The notes: generated from the sequence alone by a model not told the origin. 64,000 bases of DNA from Caldilineaceae bacterium (GCA_022842065.1 JALHQH010000009.1:192243-256242); one strand, 5' to 3'. Positions 54,534-63,896 are shown, numbered from the stretch's first letter. Numbers and translations: made by a program.

Positions 54534-54650
54534 ATGCCGGCCATGATTGCGAATGTGGTCTACGATGCGGTGGGAATTAAAGCCGCACGCGATCCGTTGA
54601 TGAAAGAAGAGGTGTTGGAGGCGTTGCAAGTGTGGCTACGGTCAAACTGA
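54534..54650 (+). pseudogene. C-terminal remnant of a molybdenum hydroxylase-like gene
   Basis: A 38-codon frame, PAMIANVVYDAVGIKAARDP and then MKEEVLEALQ-, resembles the extreme C-terminus of xanthine dehydrogenase/CoxL large subunits (PAxANAxYDAxGVR). The rest of the gene is absent; the palindrome at 54483 abuts the break. Bases 54651-54821 show nothing firm. Family assignment is by memory of the motif only. Confidence 0.45.
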
Positions 54651-54821
54651 ATTTGTGCTGGATGTGTATGTTTCTCTCAACAGGCCAAGCGGTGATCGAG
54701 ATCGGTTCCACATGATGTTTGGCGGTCCCGTCCTGCGCACCATGAGGGTGTCAGCTATAGTGGATGGCTGTCAAGCGAAGAACATGAGGAAGAGGCCGCA
54801 CCAAGCCAGCTTCTCCTTGCG

Positions 54822-55040
54822 TTAGGCAAAAACCAAGCGCCCTTTGGGTTCTGGGATGTGCCGACCTAAAGCTTTTGCGGTTTCAATCCATTCTCCAATA
54901 ATGATTTCGACGTTGGTCATCACTTCCGCATAACTGTTGCCATCAGCTGCGCAACCCGGTAATTCGGGCACCTCAGCAATAAACGCTTCGTCCTCAGCGC
55001 TCCAATAAATGATCACTTCATACTTATAAGGACTATTCAT
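54822..55040 (-). CDS. Solitary HicB-like protein
   Basis: A 72-residue protein from ATG 55040 (AGGTGAAG upstream). VIIYWSAEDEAFIAEVPELP is the partial RNase-H-like HicB strand pair, and EIIIGEWIETAKALGRHIPE is its long helix. No hicA-like frame lies on either side. The type is common as a single gene in cyanobacteria and Chloroflexota, so it may not be a toxin antagonist. Confidence 0.85.
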   Translation of the reverse strand: MNSPYKYEVIIYWSAEDEAFIAEVPELPGCAADGNSYAEVMTNVEIIIGEWIETAKALGRHIPEPKGRLVFA

Positions 55041-55115
55041 GGTCTTCACCTGCCAGTTTATATTTAAGTAACAGGTTCCGCACCTGTTTTACGCAAACTT
55101 GTTCGACACTCATTG

Positions 55116-55577
55116 TCAATCAACCCCACCAAATCGCTTCACCATCGGCCTTCCCTCTTCGACCGACCGCGCTCCCAACGGCAAATACCCCCGGCGTTGA
55201 TAGAATTCCTCAGCATTCCAACTAGACTCCAGCCGCACCGCAGGATACCCCGCTGCCTGGATCTGCCCTTCAGCGTGGGCGAGGAGGGCGGAGCCGATGC
55301 CAGATCCGGCGTGCTGGGGCTGGACGTACATTCCGGCAATGTGGTCACCATCTACCTCAACCCAGCCAATCGCCGCGCCCATATACTCCGCGACCCAGAG
55401 CTGATGGCGTTCCAGCGCACGTTGGACACGGTTGGGCGCTGCGGCATCGGCCCAGCGTTGCGCCGCTGCCTGCCCCAGCTTTGGCACGGCCAGCGTCAAG
55501 ATCGCTGCGCGGCGGATCTGGGTTAAGGTCGCCACGTCGTTGACGTGCGCAGGACGCAGGTGAATGGTCTGTGACAT
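55116..55577 (-). CDS. GNAT-family N-acetyltransferase
   Basis: 153 residues from ATG 55577; the longer frame to 55724 is unsupported. MYVQPQHAGSGIGSALLAHAE is the acetyl-CoA binding motif A, and LESSWNAEEFYQRRGYLPLG is motif B. The family acetylates amines on small molecules or proteins; substrate is unknown. The motif loop is QHAGSGIG, slightly off the Q/RxxGxG/A consensus but functional in many members. Confidence 0.85.
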   Translation of the reverse strand: MSQTIHLRPAHVNDVATLTQIRRAAILTLAVPKLGQAAAQRWADAAAPNRVQRALERHQLWVAEYMGAAIGWVEVDGDHIAGMYVQPQHAGSGIGSALLAHAEGQIQAAGYPAVRLESSWNAEEFYQRRGYLPLGARSVEEGRPMVKRFGGVD

Positions 55578-55733
55578 CGGCTGACGAATGCTCCTTTTGC
55601 AACGTGAGACAATTGACCCAATCTTTGAGACATAAGCATGTACTCTTTTGTGGTACGCTTTGACAGCAAATTGTAATGCTGTTGCAAGCATTGCGCACGC
55701 AACCTGTTTTGTAAAGCGTCGCATGGTCGTTTC

Positions 55734-55773
55734 GTCGTCTGGTCGTGTCGTCCAGACGACGCGACCAGACGAC
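55734..55773. repeat. 12-bp palindrome followed by T-run
   Basis: GTCGTCTGGTCG (55734-55745) pairs with CGACCAGACGAC (55762-55773), with a smaller hairpin of the same CGTC/GACG word in the loop, followed by CGTTTTT. It stands upstream of the GNAT gene and of the winged-helix gene, so a terminator role is unclear. Confidence 0.7.
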
Positions 55774-55833
55774 CGTTTTTCCGTCGTAATGAGTGTCCCT
55801 AAGGCTTGGTAACTGAAGGATGGGAGGAAGCAG

Positions 55834-56157
55834 ATGAGTTGTTATTTTGATCAAGCAAGACGAGAATTGGTTGGTAGTCGCGGCCGTAAGCAGCTAAGTC
55901 TCCTGGAATATCGGATCCTGCAACGGCTGGTCCAAGCACAGGGGCAGCCGGTGAGCAAAGAGGAGTTAATCGCCTCGGCCTACCCGCAAGAAGTGATCTA
56001 TCAGGGTGTCACCGACGAAAGTCTGGCCCAGATCATTGCCCGGTTACACCGCAAATTTAAGCTGCTGAGTCCCGCAAGCGCGCGCCTGATCAAAAGTGTC
56101 TATGGCGTTGGCTACACCTTCCAGGTTAGCGAGGACGTGGCCGCTACCCAACATTGA
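55834..56157 (+). CDS. Stand-alone OmpR/PhoB-type winged-helix protein
   Basis: 107 residues, with GGGAGGAAG before the ATG. The protein is one Trans_reg_C domain: LSLLEYRILQRLVQAQGQPV, DESLAQIIARLHRKFKLLSP and SVYGVGYTFQ are its hallmark helices and wing. The receiver domain normally fused to it is absent, so it is not a classical response regulator. It is convergent with the acyl-CoA ligase gene. It may be a ligand-independent regulator or need a partner. Confidence 0.85.
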   Translation: MSCYFDQARRELVGSRGRKQLSLLEYRILQRLVQAQGQPVSKEELIASAYPQEVIYQGVTDESLAQIIARLHRKFKLLSPASARLIKSVYGVGYTFQVSEDVAATQH

Positions 56158-56189
56158 TCTGGCGTGGATCGTGAACCGCTTTGGGTGGA

Positions 56190-57725
56190 TCAGCTGCTTG
56201 CCGCGCGTTGATTTTCCCTCGCCTGCAACGCAGCCCGGCCAATCTTACCCGTGGGGGTCATGGGCAGTGCAGGGAGAATCTCAATTTCGACCGGCACCTG
56301 ATCAGCGGGAAGCTGTTGCCGACAGTGGTCGAGTAGCGTGACCGGGGTGGCCGCTTCCCCAGCGTATAACGTCACCAGTGCTTTGGGCAATTGACCGGCG
56401 ACTGCATCGGGCTTCCCGATCACACAGGCTTGCTGCACCGCGGGGTGACAGTAGAGCGCCTCTTCGATGCCCCGCGGAAAGATCACCCGCCCCTGGCTGA
56501 CGATCCGTTCTGACCAGCGCCCCAGCATCGTCACATAACCATCCACGTCGAGTTTGCCCATGTCGCCGGTATGCAGCCAGCCGCCGCGCAGGGTTTCGGC
56601 GCTCTTCTCGGCCTTGCCCCAGTAACCAACCATAAAGCCGCCGCGAATCACAATCTCACCCATCTGTCCCACCCCCACGCTCTGTTCGGCCTCGTCAAAA
56701 ATTTGGACCTCTTTGTCGGGCAGCGCCGGACCAACCGCCAGCAACTTGTCATCGGCGACCAAGGCGGGATAACCCAGACCGACAAAGCCGCCCAATTCGC
56801 TCTGCCCGTAACTTTCGACCAGCGGCAGTTTGAATTCATCGCGCCATGCCCGTTTGAGATCCGGCGGCACCGGCCCACCACCGGAGATGCCCATGCGCAG
56901 CTTGCTTGGCATCTGCCCGGTTTGGCGCGCTCGATCCAGCACTTCGCGCAAGATGGTCGGGTTGGCGGGCAGATAGGTGACCTCCCGCTCGTCCATGACC
57001 TGCCACGCTTTGTTGATCTCCCAACGACTCATCACCTGGACGGTCGCCCCGCGCAACAACCCCGGCAACAGATTAACGACCAACTGGTAGGAACTGCTCA
57101 GCGCGGTGGCCCCCAGGGTGACATCGTGGCGCGATAGCTGTAAGCGCTCGGCGATACAGTTGCAGGCGCGGGTGGTCGGTTCGTGGGCCAGGACCGCGCC
57201 CTTGGGTTTGCCCGTCGTGCCGGAGGTGTAGGAAATATGGGCGGGGTCACTCTCTTGGGTGGCATCGGGCGGTGGCGGTGGCGGTGGCGCGGCGCGCAGC
57301 AGGGCGTTCCAGTCGAGCGCGCCTGGTTGCTCGCCATCCATGCAAAGATAGTGACGCACACTGGGCAGTTGCGCCCGGTGGCGGTCGATGGTGGCAAAGT
57401 GGTCGCCGGTGTAGATCAGCACACTGGGCGTCGTGTCGTTGACAAAGTAATCCAGCTCGTCCGCATATTGCACGTTAACCAGGGTGACCATCGCCCCCAG
57501 CCGCCACGCCCCAAACATCGCCAGCAGATAGTCGAGCCCATTGTGTGCAAAGATGCCAACGCGGTCGCCCCGCTGCACATCAAGCGACGCCAGCGCCCCG
57601 GCCACCTGTTCCATCGCGGCTACAGCTTCGGCATAGGTCAACGCCCGGTCGCGTTCGATCCAGCGCAGGGCGGTCGCATCGGGCGTCCGCTGTGCCCAGG
57701 TAGTGAGTAAATCTTGAAAGCGCAT
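56190..57725 (-). CDS. AMP-dependent acyl-CoA synthetase/ligase
   Basis: 511 residues. ISYTSGTTGKPKG (164-176) is the P-loop of the ANL superfamily, LVESYGQSELGG is A5-like and WLHTGDMGKLDVDGY is A7. A proline run at about 147-153, coded by GGTGGC-type repeats, lies before the P-loop. The enzyme adenylates a carboxylate and forms the CoA thioester; acid specificity is unknown. It follows the BMP-type permease gene on the same strand across a palindromic element and may be unrelated to transport. Confidence 0.9.
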   Translation of the reverse strand: MRFQDLLTTWAQRTPDATALRWIERDRALTYAEAVAAMEQVAGALASLDVQRGDRVGIFAHNGLDYLLAMFGAWRLGAMVTLVNVQYADELDYFVNDTTPSVLIYTGDHFATIDRHRAQLPSVRHYLCMDGEQPGALDWNALLRAAPPPPPPPDATQESDPAHISYTSGTTGKPKGAVLAHEPTTRACNCIAERLQLSRHDVTLGATALSSSYQLVVNLLPGLLRGATVQVMSRWEINKAWQVMDEREVTYLPANPTILREVLDRARQTGQMPSKLRMGISGGGPVPPDLKRAWRDEFKLPLVESYGQSELGGFVGLGYPALVADDKLLAVGPALPDKEVQIFDEAEQSVGVGQMGEIVIRGGFMVGYWGKAEKSAETLRGGWLHTGDMGKLDVDGYVTMLGRWSERIVSQGRVIFPRGIEEALYCHPAVQQACVIGKPDAVAGQLPKALVTLYAGEAATPVTLLDHCRQQLPADQVPVEIEILPALPMTPTGKIGRAALQARENQRAASS

Positions 57726-57744
57726 AGTTCCTCTTTCCTGATCA

Positions 57745-57827
57745 ACCTCACCCCAGGCCCCTCTCCACCCTGGAGAGGGGCGTTGGCTCCCCCTCTCCGC
57801 ACCGGAGAGGGGGCTGGGGGGTGAGGT
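57745..57827. repeat. GC-rich palindromic element (CCCCTCTCC family)
   Basis: ACCTCACCCC at 57745 and GGGGTGAGGT ending at 57827 frame alternating blocks (CCCTGGAGAGGGG, CCGGAGAGGGGG). Related elements are at 25522, 32757, 61632 and 62643. It separates the permease and acyl-CoA ligase genes. Confidence 0.85.
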
Positions 57828-57848
57828 GCATTCGCTGCGTAAGTCCTA

Positions 57849-58790
57849 TTATTCCTTCACATAAGGCGTCAACAAGGCCCCTGGTTGGATCGCTTTGCCC
57901 AGCAGCCCGGAAACGGCCAGAATGGTCAACACGTAGGGCAAGCTGAGCAGTAATTGGGGCGGCACGGCAAAGTCGAAGATCTGCAAGGAGAGCTGCAACG
58001 CATCCGCTGCGCCAAAGACCAAGGCGGCGATGGCGGCGTAATAGGGGTTCCAGCGCCCAAAGATCACAATCGCCAGGGCAATAAAGCCCCGCCCGGCAAT
58101 AATGTTGTCGCGAAAGATGCCGAGTTCACTGAGCACCAGATAGGCCCCTGCCATGCTCGCCCCCGCCCCGGAGATCATCACGCCGATGTAGCGCATGCGA
58201 AAGACATTGATCCCCGCTGTGTCCGCTGCCCGCGGATATTCACCGGCGGCGCGCAACTTAAGCCCAAACTTGGTGCGATAGAGCACAAAACCGGCGACCA
58301 AGGCCAAGGCAAAGGTAAAGTAGACCAGCCACGAGTGGCTAAAGAGTACCGGCCCAACAATCGGCAGATCGGCTAACATGGGAATATATAACTCGCCAAA
58401 CATCGCCGCTTTTTGGGGGCGCGCCTCGTTGCCCAGCACGGCGCGGTAGACATAACTAGCCAACCCCAGCGCCAGCGTGTTAAAGATGATGCCTACTACC
58501 ACCTGGCTGGCGCGCACGGTCACATAAAACCAGGCCAGGATCAGATTCGCCCCAATGCCCACCGCCAGCGCCCCTACCAATCCCAGCCACGGATTGCCAC
58601 TCAGATAGGCGATCAAAAAACTGGTCAGCGCACCCAGCAGCATGGTCCCTTCGATGCCAACGTTGAGCACACCGGAAAGCTCACCAAACAGCTCGCCGAG
58701 CGCGGCCAGCAACACTGGTCCGGCCAGCCGAATACTCGCCGCCAGCCAGGTGACTAGAAAGGCGGCGGTGAAGATTTGCGAAATTTCCAA
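57849..58790 (-). CDS. BMP-family ABC importer permease 2 (nucleoside type)
   Basis: 313 residues from TTG 58790, which has AGGAG eight bases upstream. The longer frame to 58871 overlaps the previous gene and lacks support. The protein has about eight hydrophobic segments and ELSGVLNVGIEGTMLLGA, the signature of RbsC/YufQ-type permeases. It forms a heterodimer with the gene at 58868. By homology to basic-membrane-protein importers the cargo is probably nucleosides or purine-like compounds. Confidence 0.88.
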   Translation of the reverse strand: MEISQIFTAAFLVTWLAASIRLAGPVLLAALGELFGELSGVLNVGIEGTMLLGALTSFLIAYLSGNPWLGLVGALAVGIGANLILAWFYVTVRASQVVVGIIFNTLALGLASYVYRAVLGNEARPQKAAMFGELYIPMLADLPIVGPVLFSHSWLVYFTFALALVAGFVLYRTKFGLKLRAAGEYPRAADTAGINVFRMRYIGVMISGAGASMAGAYLVLSELGIFRDNIIAGRGFIALAIVIFGRWNPYYAAIAALVFGAADALQLSLQIFDFAVPPQLLLSLPYVLTILAVSGLLGKAIQPGALLTPYVKE

Positions 58791-58867
58791 GGGGCTAACT
58801 CCTCTGCTTGTTGATCGCTGTCTCGGCCCGAGGCCCGAGGGTTGAAACCCTCGGCTACCCTCTGCCG

Positions 58868-59977
58868 TCACTCCGTGACTGGATGTATTCTGCGCCAGTT
58901 GATCCGATAGTAGCGTAGCAGATCACTGGCCAAGATCAAGAGCACAATTAAACTCTGGATGATCAAGATCACCGAGCTGGGCAGCCCGGCGCGGCGCTGC
59001 ATGGCGTCCGCACCCACGCCCATCGCGGCGTAGAGCAGCGAGGCGAGCACCACGCCAAATGGGTTGAGCCGACCGAGCAGGGCGGCGACAATACCGACAA
59101 AACCAGTGCCATGGGAGATGCCATCGAGCAGCCGGAATTGTACGCCAAGTACTTCGCATAGCCCCGCCAGCGCGCCCAGCCCACCGGCGATAAAGGCGGC
59201 CAGGATCAGCCGTTGCCGCACGTTGATCCCACTATAACGCGCCGCCTTGGGGCTAAAACCGGCAACGATCAGTTCGTAGCCAACTGGGGTTTTGCGCAAG
59301 AAGAGCCAGACTAGGAGCGCGGCCAGCAGCGCCACCAAAATGCCCGCGTGCGCCCGCGTGTCGGGGATGATAAAGCCGAGCAACGTCCAGTCGGGTAGGC
59401 GGATCGTCTGCGGCAGATCACCCGGTGCGCGCATTGGCCCGGAGACCAGATAGTTGATCAGGAAGACCGCCAGGTAATTCATCATCAGCGAGATCAACAC
59501 TTCGTTGCCGCCAAAGCGCGCTTTGATCCAACCGGCAAAACCGGCCCAAAGCCCACCGGCCGCAAAGGTGGCGGCAAAAACCAGTGGATAGAAGAGCAGT
59601 GCCGGCAAGGGGCCAAGCAGGCCACCCTCGACACTCAGCAGCGCCACCCAGGCCGCCATCGCCCCGCCGACATAGAGCGCACCTTCAAAACCGAGATAGT
59701 TAAAGCCCGCACTCCAGGCGACAATCGTCCCCAGCCCGATAAAGATCAGGGGCGTGGCCCGCACCAGCGTAAAGCCAAAGCCGCGCAGATTACCGAAGCT
59801 CTCCCGAAATAGCTCACTGTAGGCGTTGATCGGGTTGGCCCCAAAGGGCAAAAAGAGCAGGCTGCCGATGATCAGCGCAGCAAGTACTGCCAGCAGCGTG
59901 GTCAGTCCAATCGCCAGCGGTGATTCATTCGGAACGAGCCGGCGTTCAAAGTGGGGGCGGGCCAAAAAACGGTTCAT
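58868..59977 (-). CDS. BMP-family ABC importer permease 1 (nucleoside type)
   Basis: 369 residues from ATG 59977; family alignment begins with a basic head (RPHFERRLVPNE) followed by about eight helices. WSAGFNYLGFEGALYVGGAM is the conserved YufP-like element. Between it and the second permease is a 77-base gap containing a small GAGGGTTGAAACCCTC hairpin. Substrate is inferred only from family. Confidence 0.88.
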   Translation of the reverse strand: MNRFLARPHFERRLVPNESPLAIGLTTLLAVLAALIIGSLLFLPFGANPINAYSELFRESFGNLRGFGFTLVRATPLIFIGLGTIVAWSAGFNYLGFEGALYVGGAMAAWVALLSVEGGLLGPLPALLFYPLVFAATFAAGGLWAGFAGWIKARFGGNEVLISLMMNYLAVFLINYLVSGPMRAPGDLPQTIRLPDWTLLGFIIPDTRAHAGILVALLAALLVWLFLRKTPVGYELIVAGFSPKAARYSGINVRQRLILAAFIAGGLGALAGLCEVLGVQFRLLDGISHGTGFVGIVAALLGRLNPFGVVLASLLYAAMGVGADAMQRRAGLPSSVILIIQSLIVLLILASDLLRYYRINWRRIHPVTE

Positions 59978-60059
59978 GATCGTTGCTCTGCTAAAGTGTG
60001 CTCTGTTTGAAACCAGTCGTTTCTGAACGAGTAAAAGTACTGGTTGCAAAACAACCGCA

Positions 60060-61586
60060 TTATAGTGGGGTGCCGGCCATCATCAAGCCGATGGCTTCGA
60101 GATCGGCAGTCCCACCGCTCTCCGGCTTTTGATTGTCAATAATGCCCATGATCGCGCCTTGGTAGAGCACGGCAATACGGTCACTTAGTCCCAAGATCTC
60201 TTCCAATTCGGCTGAGATGAGCAGAATCGCCGCGCCGCGTTCACGTTCGGCTAAGAGTTGTTGGCGCACATAGTGGGTCGCGCCAATGTCAAGGCCGCGC
60301 GTCGGCTGTTCGACAATAAGCAGGCGTGGTTGGCGCATCACTTCGCGGCCAAGTACCACCTTTTGCAGATTACCGCCGGAGAGTTTACCCGCCGCAAAAT
60401 GGATCCCGGGCGCGCGCACATCATAGCTGTCGACTAGGGTGGTGGCGTGCGCGTTTACTCGTTGCCGGTGAAAAAACAGCCGTCCCAAACGCGCAAAATG
60501 GCCGGCCCGCCCCAGGATCGCATTCTGGGCAATCGACAGCACCCCTACCGAACCAACCTTGCGCCGATCCGCCGGGATATAGGCAATGCCCGCCGCGCGA
60601 TGCGCCGCGGGCGAAAGGTGGGTCACCTCCACGCCATCGACCTCGATCTGACCACGGGCAATGGGGCGCAGATGCAGCAACGCCTCCGCCAACTCGGACT
60701 GGCCGTTGCCATCCACCCCGGCCACACCCAGGATTTCGCCTGCATGTACCTCAAGTGAAATCCCATTCAACTTTGCCATGTTGGCATCATCGGCGACATG
60801 GAGATTGGTGACTGCGAGCACCTGTCGGCCACGGTTGACCGGCGTTTTCTCCATGCGCTGGGCAACCTCACGACCCACCATCATGCGCGCTAAATCGCGA
60901 GGTGTTGTCTCGCTGGTGGCCAGGCTCGCGATCACCTTGCCGTCGCGCAGGACGGTGACCCGGTCGGCCACCGCCATCACTTCGTGTAGTTTGTGGGTGA
61001 TGAAGATGACCGAGTGCGCTTTGTCAGTGAGCGAGCGCAGCACCTTAAACAGTCCATCCGCCTCTTGCGGGGTGAGGACAGCGGTGGGCTCATCCAGAAT
61101 CAACAGCCGCGCATTACGATAGAGCAGCTTGAGGATTTCCACGCGCTGTTGCACCCCAACGGGCAAGTGATCGACGGTGGCGTTGGGATCAACGGCCAAG
61201 CCGTGGCGTTGGGCTAGTTCAGTCAGCCGGGCTTTTGCCACTTTGAGATCAAGCAGGGGGCCGGGGCTATCAGCCAACCCCATCACCACATTCTCCACCA
61301 CCGAAAAGCGCGGGATCAGCATAAATTCCTGGTGGATCATGCCGATGCCGTGGGCAATCGCGTCGTGGGGGCTGCGAATCTCCACGGGCTGCCCATCGAC
61401 CAGGATCTCACCACCATCCCGCTGATAGAGACCGTAGAGGATCTGCATCAGCGTGCTTTTGCCCGCGCCATTCTCGCCCAGCAAAGCGTGGATCTCGCCA
61501 GGTTGTACGGTCAGATCAACCTGATCATCGGCCAATACGCCGGGGAAGCGTTTGGTAATTTTGCGCATTTCGAGTAAGGGCGGCAT
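60060..61586 (-). CDS. BMP-family ABC importer ATPase, two nucleotide-binding domains
   Basis: 508 residues with tandem ATPase domains. Domain 1 has GENGAGKST (37-45), a signature-like LPVGVQQR and ILDEPTAVL. Domain 2 has a degenerate Walker A (GVDGNGQSEL), signature LSGGNLQK and VEQPTRGLD. The asymmetric pattern is normal for sugar and nucleoside ATPases of the RbsA/YufO kind. It starts about 210 bases after the creatininase gene across a palindromic element. Confidence 0.93.
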   Translation of the reverse strand: MPPLLEMRKITKRFPGVLADDQVDLTVQPGEIHALLGENGAGKSTLMQILYGLYQRDGGEILVDGQPVEIRSPHDAIAHGIGMIHQEFMLIPRFSVVENVVMGLADSPGPLLDLKVAKARLTELAQRHGLAVDPNATVDHLPVGVQQRVEILKLLYRNARLLILDEPTAVLTPQEADGLFKVLRSLTDKAHSVIFITHKLHEVMAVADRVTVLRDGKVIASLATSETTPRDLARMMVGREVAQRMEKTPVNRGRQVLAVTNLHVADDANMAKLNGISLEVHAGEILGVAGVDGNGQSELAEALLHLRPIARGQIEVDGVEVTHLSPAAHRAAGIAYIPADRRKVGSVGVLSIAQNAILGRAGHFARLGRLFFHRQRVNAHATTLVDSYDVRAPGIHFAAGKLSGGNLQKVVLGREVMRQPRLLIVEQPTRGLDIGATHYVRQQLLAERERGAAILLISAELEEILGLSDRIAVLYQGAIMGIIDNQKPESGGTADLEAIGLMMAGTPL

Positions 61587-61798
61587 AGGTTATCAGTTAC
61601 GTTTTACGAATTACGTTTGTAATGACCAAACCACCCCCTCCTAACCTCCCCCAAACGAGGGGAGGGACAGTCACGGGGTCAACCATTCCCTCCCTTAGCA
61701 GGGGAGGGGAGCGCGCCTAAAGGCAACCGCTCTGGGCGCGGGAGGGGTTAGTCGTTACTTACGTTTCACGAATTACGTTTCACGTTTCACGAGTTCGC
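61587..61798. repeat. Spacer of two repeat types
   Basis: Bases 61594-61618 and 61750-61795 consist of ACGTTT(T/C)ACGAATTACG words. Between them a C/G-block palindrome (61632-61748) has the family form CCCCCTCCTAACCTCCCC and an insert GCGCGCCTAAAGGCAACCGC shared with 62713. No gene is present. Confidence 0.85.
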
Positions 61799-62599
61799 TT
61801 AGCGTTTATATTGAAAGCGGGCGATTTCGCGTAACATGGCTTCGACGCGTGCGACCATCGCCTCAAGGTTCTGTTCGCCTTCTTCAGGGGTGGAGCCGGC
61901 TGGATCGCCGATCACCCCATCCGCGGTGAGATCATCAGTCTCCCAGCCGGGATAGATCGGTCCGCCTTCGACCAGCAGCAACTGGTGGCCGGTAAAGCTG
62001 GCTGCGGTGCGTCCTCGCTGCAGATCGCTGCCGATATTTTCATACGGCCCCGGTTTAACCCAATCGGGGTAGGCGGCCAACATCATACCTGTTTCATAGC
62101 GCCCGGCGTGGATGTCGAGCGTCTGCGGCACGCCACTTTGATCATAACCAGGCCCCATAAAGATGCTGACAATGTCGATCAGAAAGGTGGGCAGGCGCTG
62201 GCGGATGCGGATATCGCGCGCCAGTACGCCCATCAGGTGGCTGTTGCCGCCGTGCCAGTTCATGAGCACCAGCTTTTGAAAGCCGGCGCGCGCAATGCCG
62301 GCGGCCATGTCGTGTACGACCATCAGCAGCGTTTCGGCGCGCAGATCGAGCGAGCCGGCAAAGGTGTGATGCTCACCGCTTTTGGTACACCAGGTGGTCG
62401 GTAAAATCAGCGCATCGAGATCGGCGAGCCGCGGGCTCAGGCGGCGCAGCACCTCTTCAACCAGCAGCGCATCGGTGCCGACCGGTAGATGGGGGCCATG
62501 TTGCTCGGTCGCGCCAAAGGGCATCAACACAAGCGTCTGCGCCTTATCAATTTGATCAAAATCAGTGGTGGAAAGCTGTTGCCAGTGGCGAATGGACAT
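61799..62599 (-). CDS. Creatininase-family hydrolase
   Basis: 266 residues. E32, H34 and D43 (TEQHGPHLPVGTD) bind the metals together with the NWHGGNSH segment, and HAGRYETGMMLA carries the distal His and Glu. Creatininase-family enzymes open cyclic amides such as creatinine or act in riboflavin/F420 and mycofactocin-type pathways. Between a BMP binding-protein gene and its ATPase, action on an imported N-heterocycle is likely (inference). Creatinine itself is unproven. Confidence 0.88.
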   Translation of the reverse strand: MSIRHWQQLSTTDFDQIDKAQTLVLMPFGATEQHGPHLPVGTDALLVEEVLRRLSPRLADLDALILPTTWCTKSGEHHTFAGSLDLRAETLLMVVHDMAAGIARAGFQKLVLMNWHGGNSHLMGVLARDIRIRQRLPTFLIDIVSIFMGPGYDQSGVPQTLDIHAGRYETGMMLAAYPDWVKPGPYENIGSDLQRGRTAASFTGHQLLLVEGGPIYPGWETDDLTADGVIGDPAGSTPEEGEQNLEAMVARVEAMLREIARFQYKR

Positions 62600-62642
62600 A
62601 GGATGATGGGTTCTGGTTACGGGTTATGGATTACGAGTTACG

Positions 62643-62757
62643 AACCCCCTCCTAACCTCTCCCTGGTAAGGGGAGGAACGATCTCGGAGTCAACTGTTCC
62701 CTCCCCAAACTGGGGAGCGCGCCTAGCAGGCAACCGCTCTTAGGCGCGGGTGGGGTG
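62643..62757. repeat. GC-rich palindromic element with AACCCGTAAC words
   Basis: ACCCCCTCCTAACCTCTCCC starts the element and GGGTGGGG ends it; the insert GCGCGCCTAGCAGGCAACCG matches that of 61632. The flanks 62610-62642 and 62815-62842 hold ACGGGTTA/TAACCCGT words. It lies between the creatininase and binding-protein genes. Confidence 0.85.
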
Positions 62758-62846
62758 GCTTGGCAGTTACTTACAAACTACGCAATCCCCTAACATTGGG
62801 GAATGTCCCTGGATGCGTAACCCGTAACCCATAACCCGTAACTTTC

Positions 62847-63896
62847 TTAGTCGTTGCTAACTTCGTATTCGATCTTGCCGGCGACGAGGTCGTTCCAGAT
62901 CTGCTCGAATTGGGCCCACTGTTCCGGGGTGATCAACGCTTCGTTGTAGCCAGCTTCATTGTTATAGCTCCAGTGCCACATCTCGTTGACCGCGGGCTGC
63001 CATTCGGTGCCGGCGGCAAAGGTGCCATCGCGCACATCGTGACCCAATTTGACCACCATGTTGCTCAGATCCATCGCAATGCTGGCGCCCATCAACTCGG
63101 GGGCCAACTGCGTCTGATCGGCGTAACAGCCGAGGACCGTGGCCCCTTCGCTGGTCGCCCCTTCAATCGCACCCAACCCGGTGACATCTGCTGCGTGCCA
63201 GATCACATCGGCACCGTTGCCCACCATTGTGGTCGCGGCTTCGCGCCCCTTGGCGGCATCGCTATAATCGCCGGTGACAACACCGATGGCGGTAATCGTT
63301 TCCACCGTATTCTGTGCCCCGAGGACGAAGGTGTTCTTGATGCCGCGTTGGGTGGGATTGTCACCACCGCCGACAAAACCGACGACACCACTCTTGGAGA
63401 GGATCGCGGCCAGGGCACCGGCGCTGTAGGCCATGTCCCAGTACGCGGGATCGATAAACATGGTATTGGCCGGAATCTCATCTTGCGGCTTAAAGGTGGT
63501 GGCAAAGAAGAATTGGTCCGGGTAATCAGGGGCAATTTCGAGGAAGGCGCTGCCATACTCGAAGCCGTGGCCGATGATCAGTTGGTAGCCATCATCGGCA
63601 TAGCCGCGCGTCGTCTGCGGGATATCGGCTTGGGCAATGTTTTCGGTAAAGGCGACATCGAAGCCCTCTTCCTTCAGCCGCATCAACCCTTCATGCGCAA
63701 ACTGGTGCCAACCACCATCGGTGATCGGGCCAGAAAGCATCAACGCGAGCTTGACGGCTGTTCCTTCGGCGGGCGCGGCTGCTTCATTGCTTTCGGCGGC
63801 TGGGGCAGGCGCGGCAACCGGGGCAGCACACGCGCTGATCAGCAACGCGACAATCAAAATGAGTGTACTAAACACCCCACGACCTTTGTGTAACAT
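62847..63896 (-). CDS. BMP-family ABC substrate-binding lipoprotein
   Basis: A 349-residue protein with Sec signal and lipobox ISAC (Cys23), then an Ala/Pro/Glu linker. The mature part has LALMLSGPITDGGWHQFAHE and the later HGFEYGSAFLEIAPDYPDQF, typical of BMP (PnrA-like) nucleoside-binding proteins. It is first in the importer cluster. It probably binds purine nucleosides or related compounds. Confidence 0.9.
   Translation of the reverse strand: MLHKGRGVFSTLILIVALLISACAAPVAAPAPAAESNEAAAPAEGTAVKLALMLSGPITDGGWHQFAHEGLMRLKEEGFDVAFTENIAQADIPQTTRGYADDGYQLIIGHGFEYGSAFLEIAPDYPDQFFFATTFKPQDEIPANTMFIDPAYWDMAYSAGALAAILSKSGVVGFVGGGDNPTQRGIKNTFVLGAQNTVETITAIGVVTGDYSDAAKGREAATTMVGNGADVIWHAADVTGLGAIEGATSEGATVLGCYADQTQLAPELMGASIAMDLSNMVVKLGHDVRDGTFAAGTEWQPAVNEMWHWSYNNEAGYNEALITPEQWAQFEQIWNDLVAGKIEYEVSND

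Noticed and set aside
62910..63893. 327-codon plus-strand frame opposite the BMP binding protein
   Set aside because: Shadow of a well-supported gene; no ribosome site or family match.
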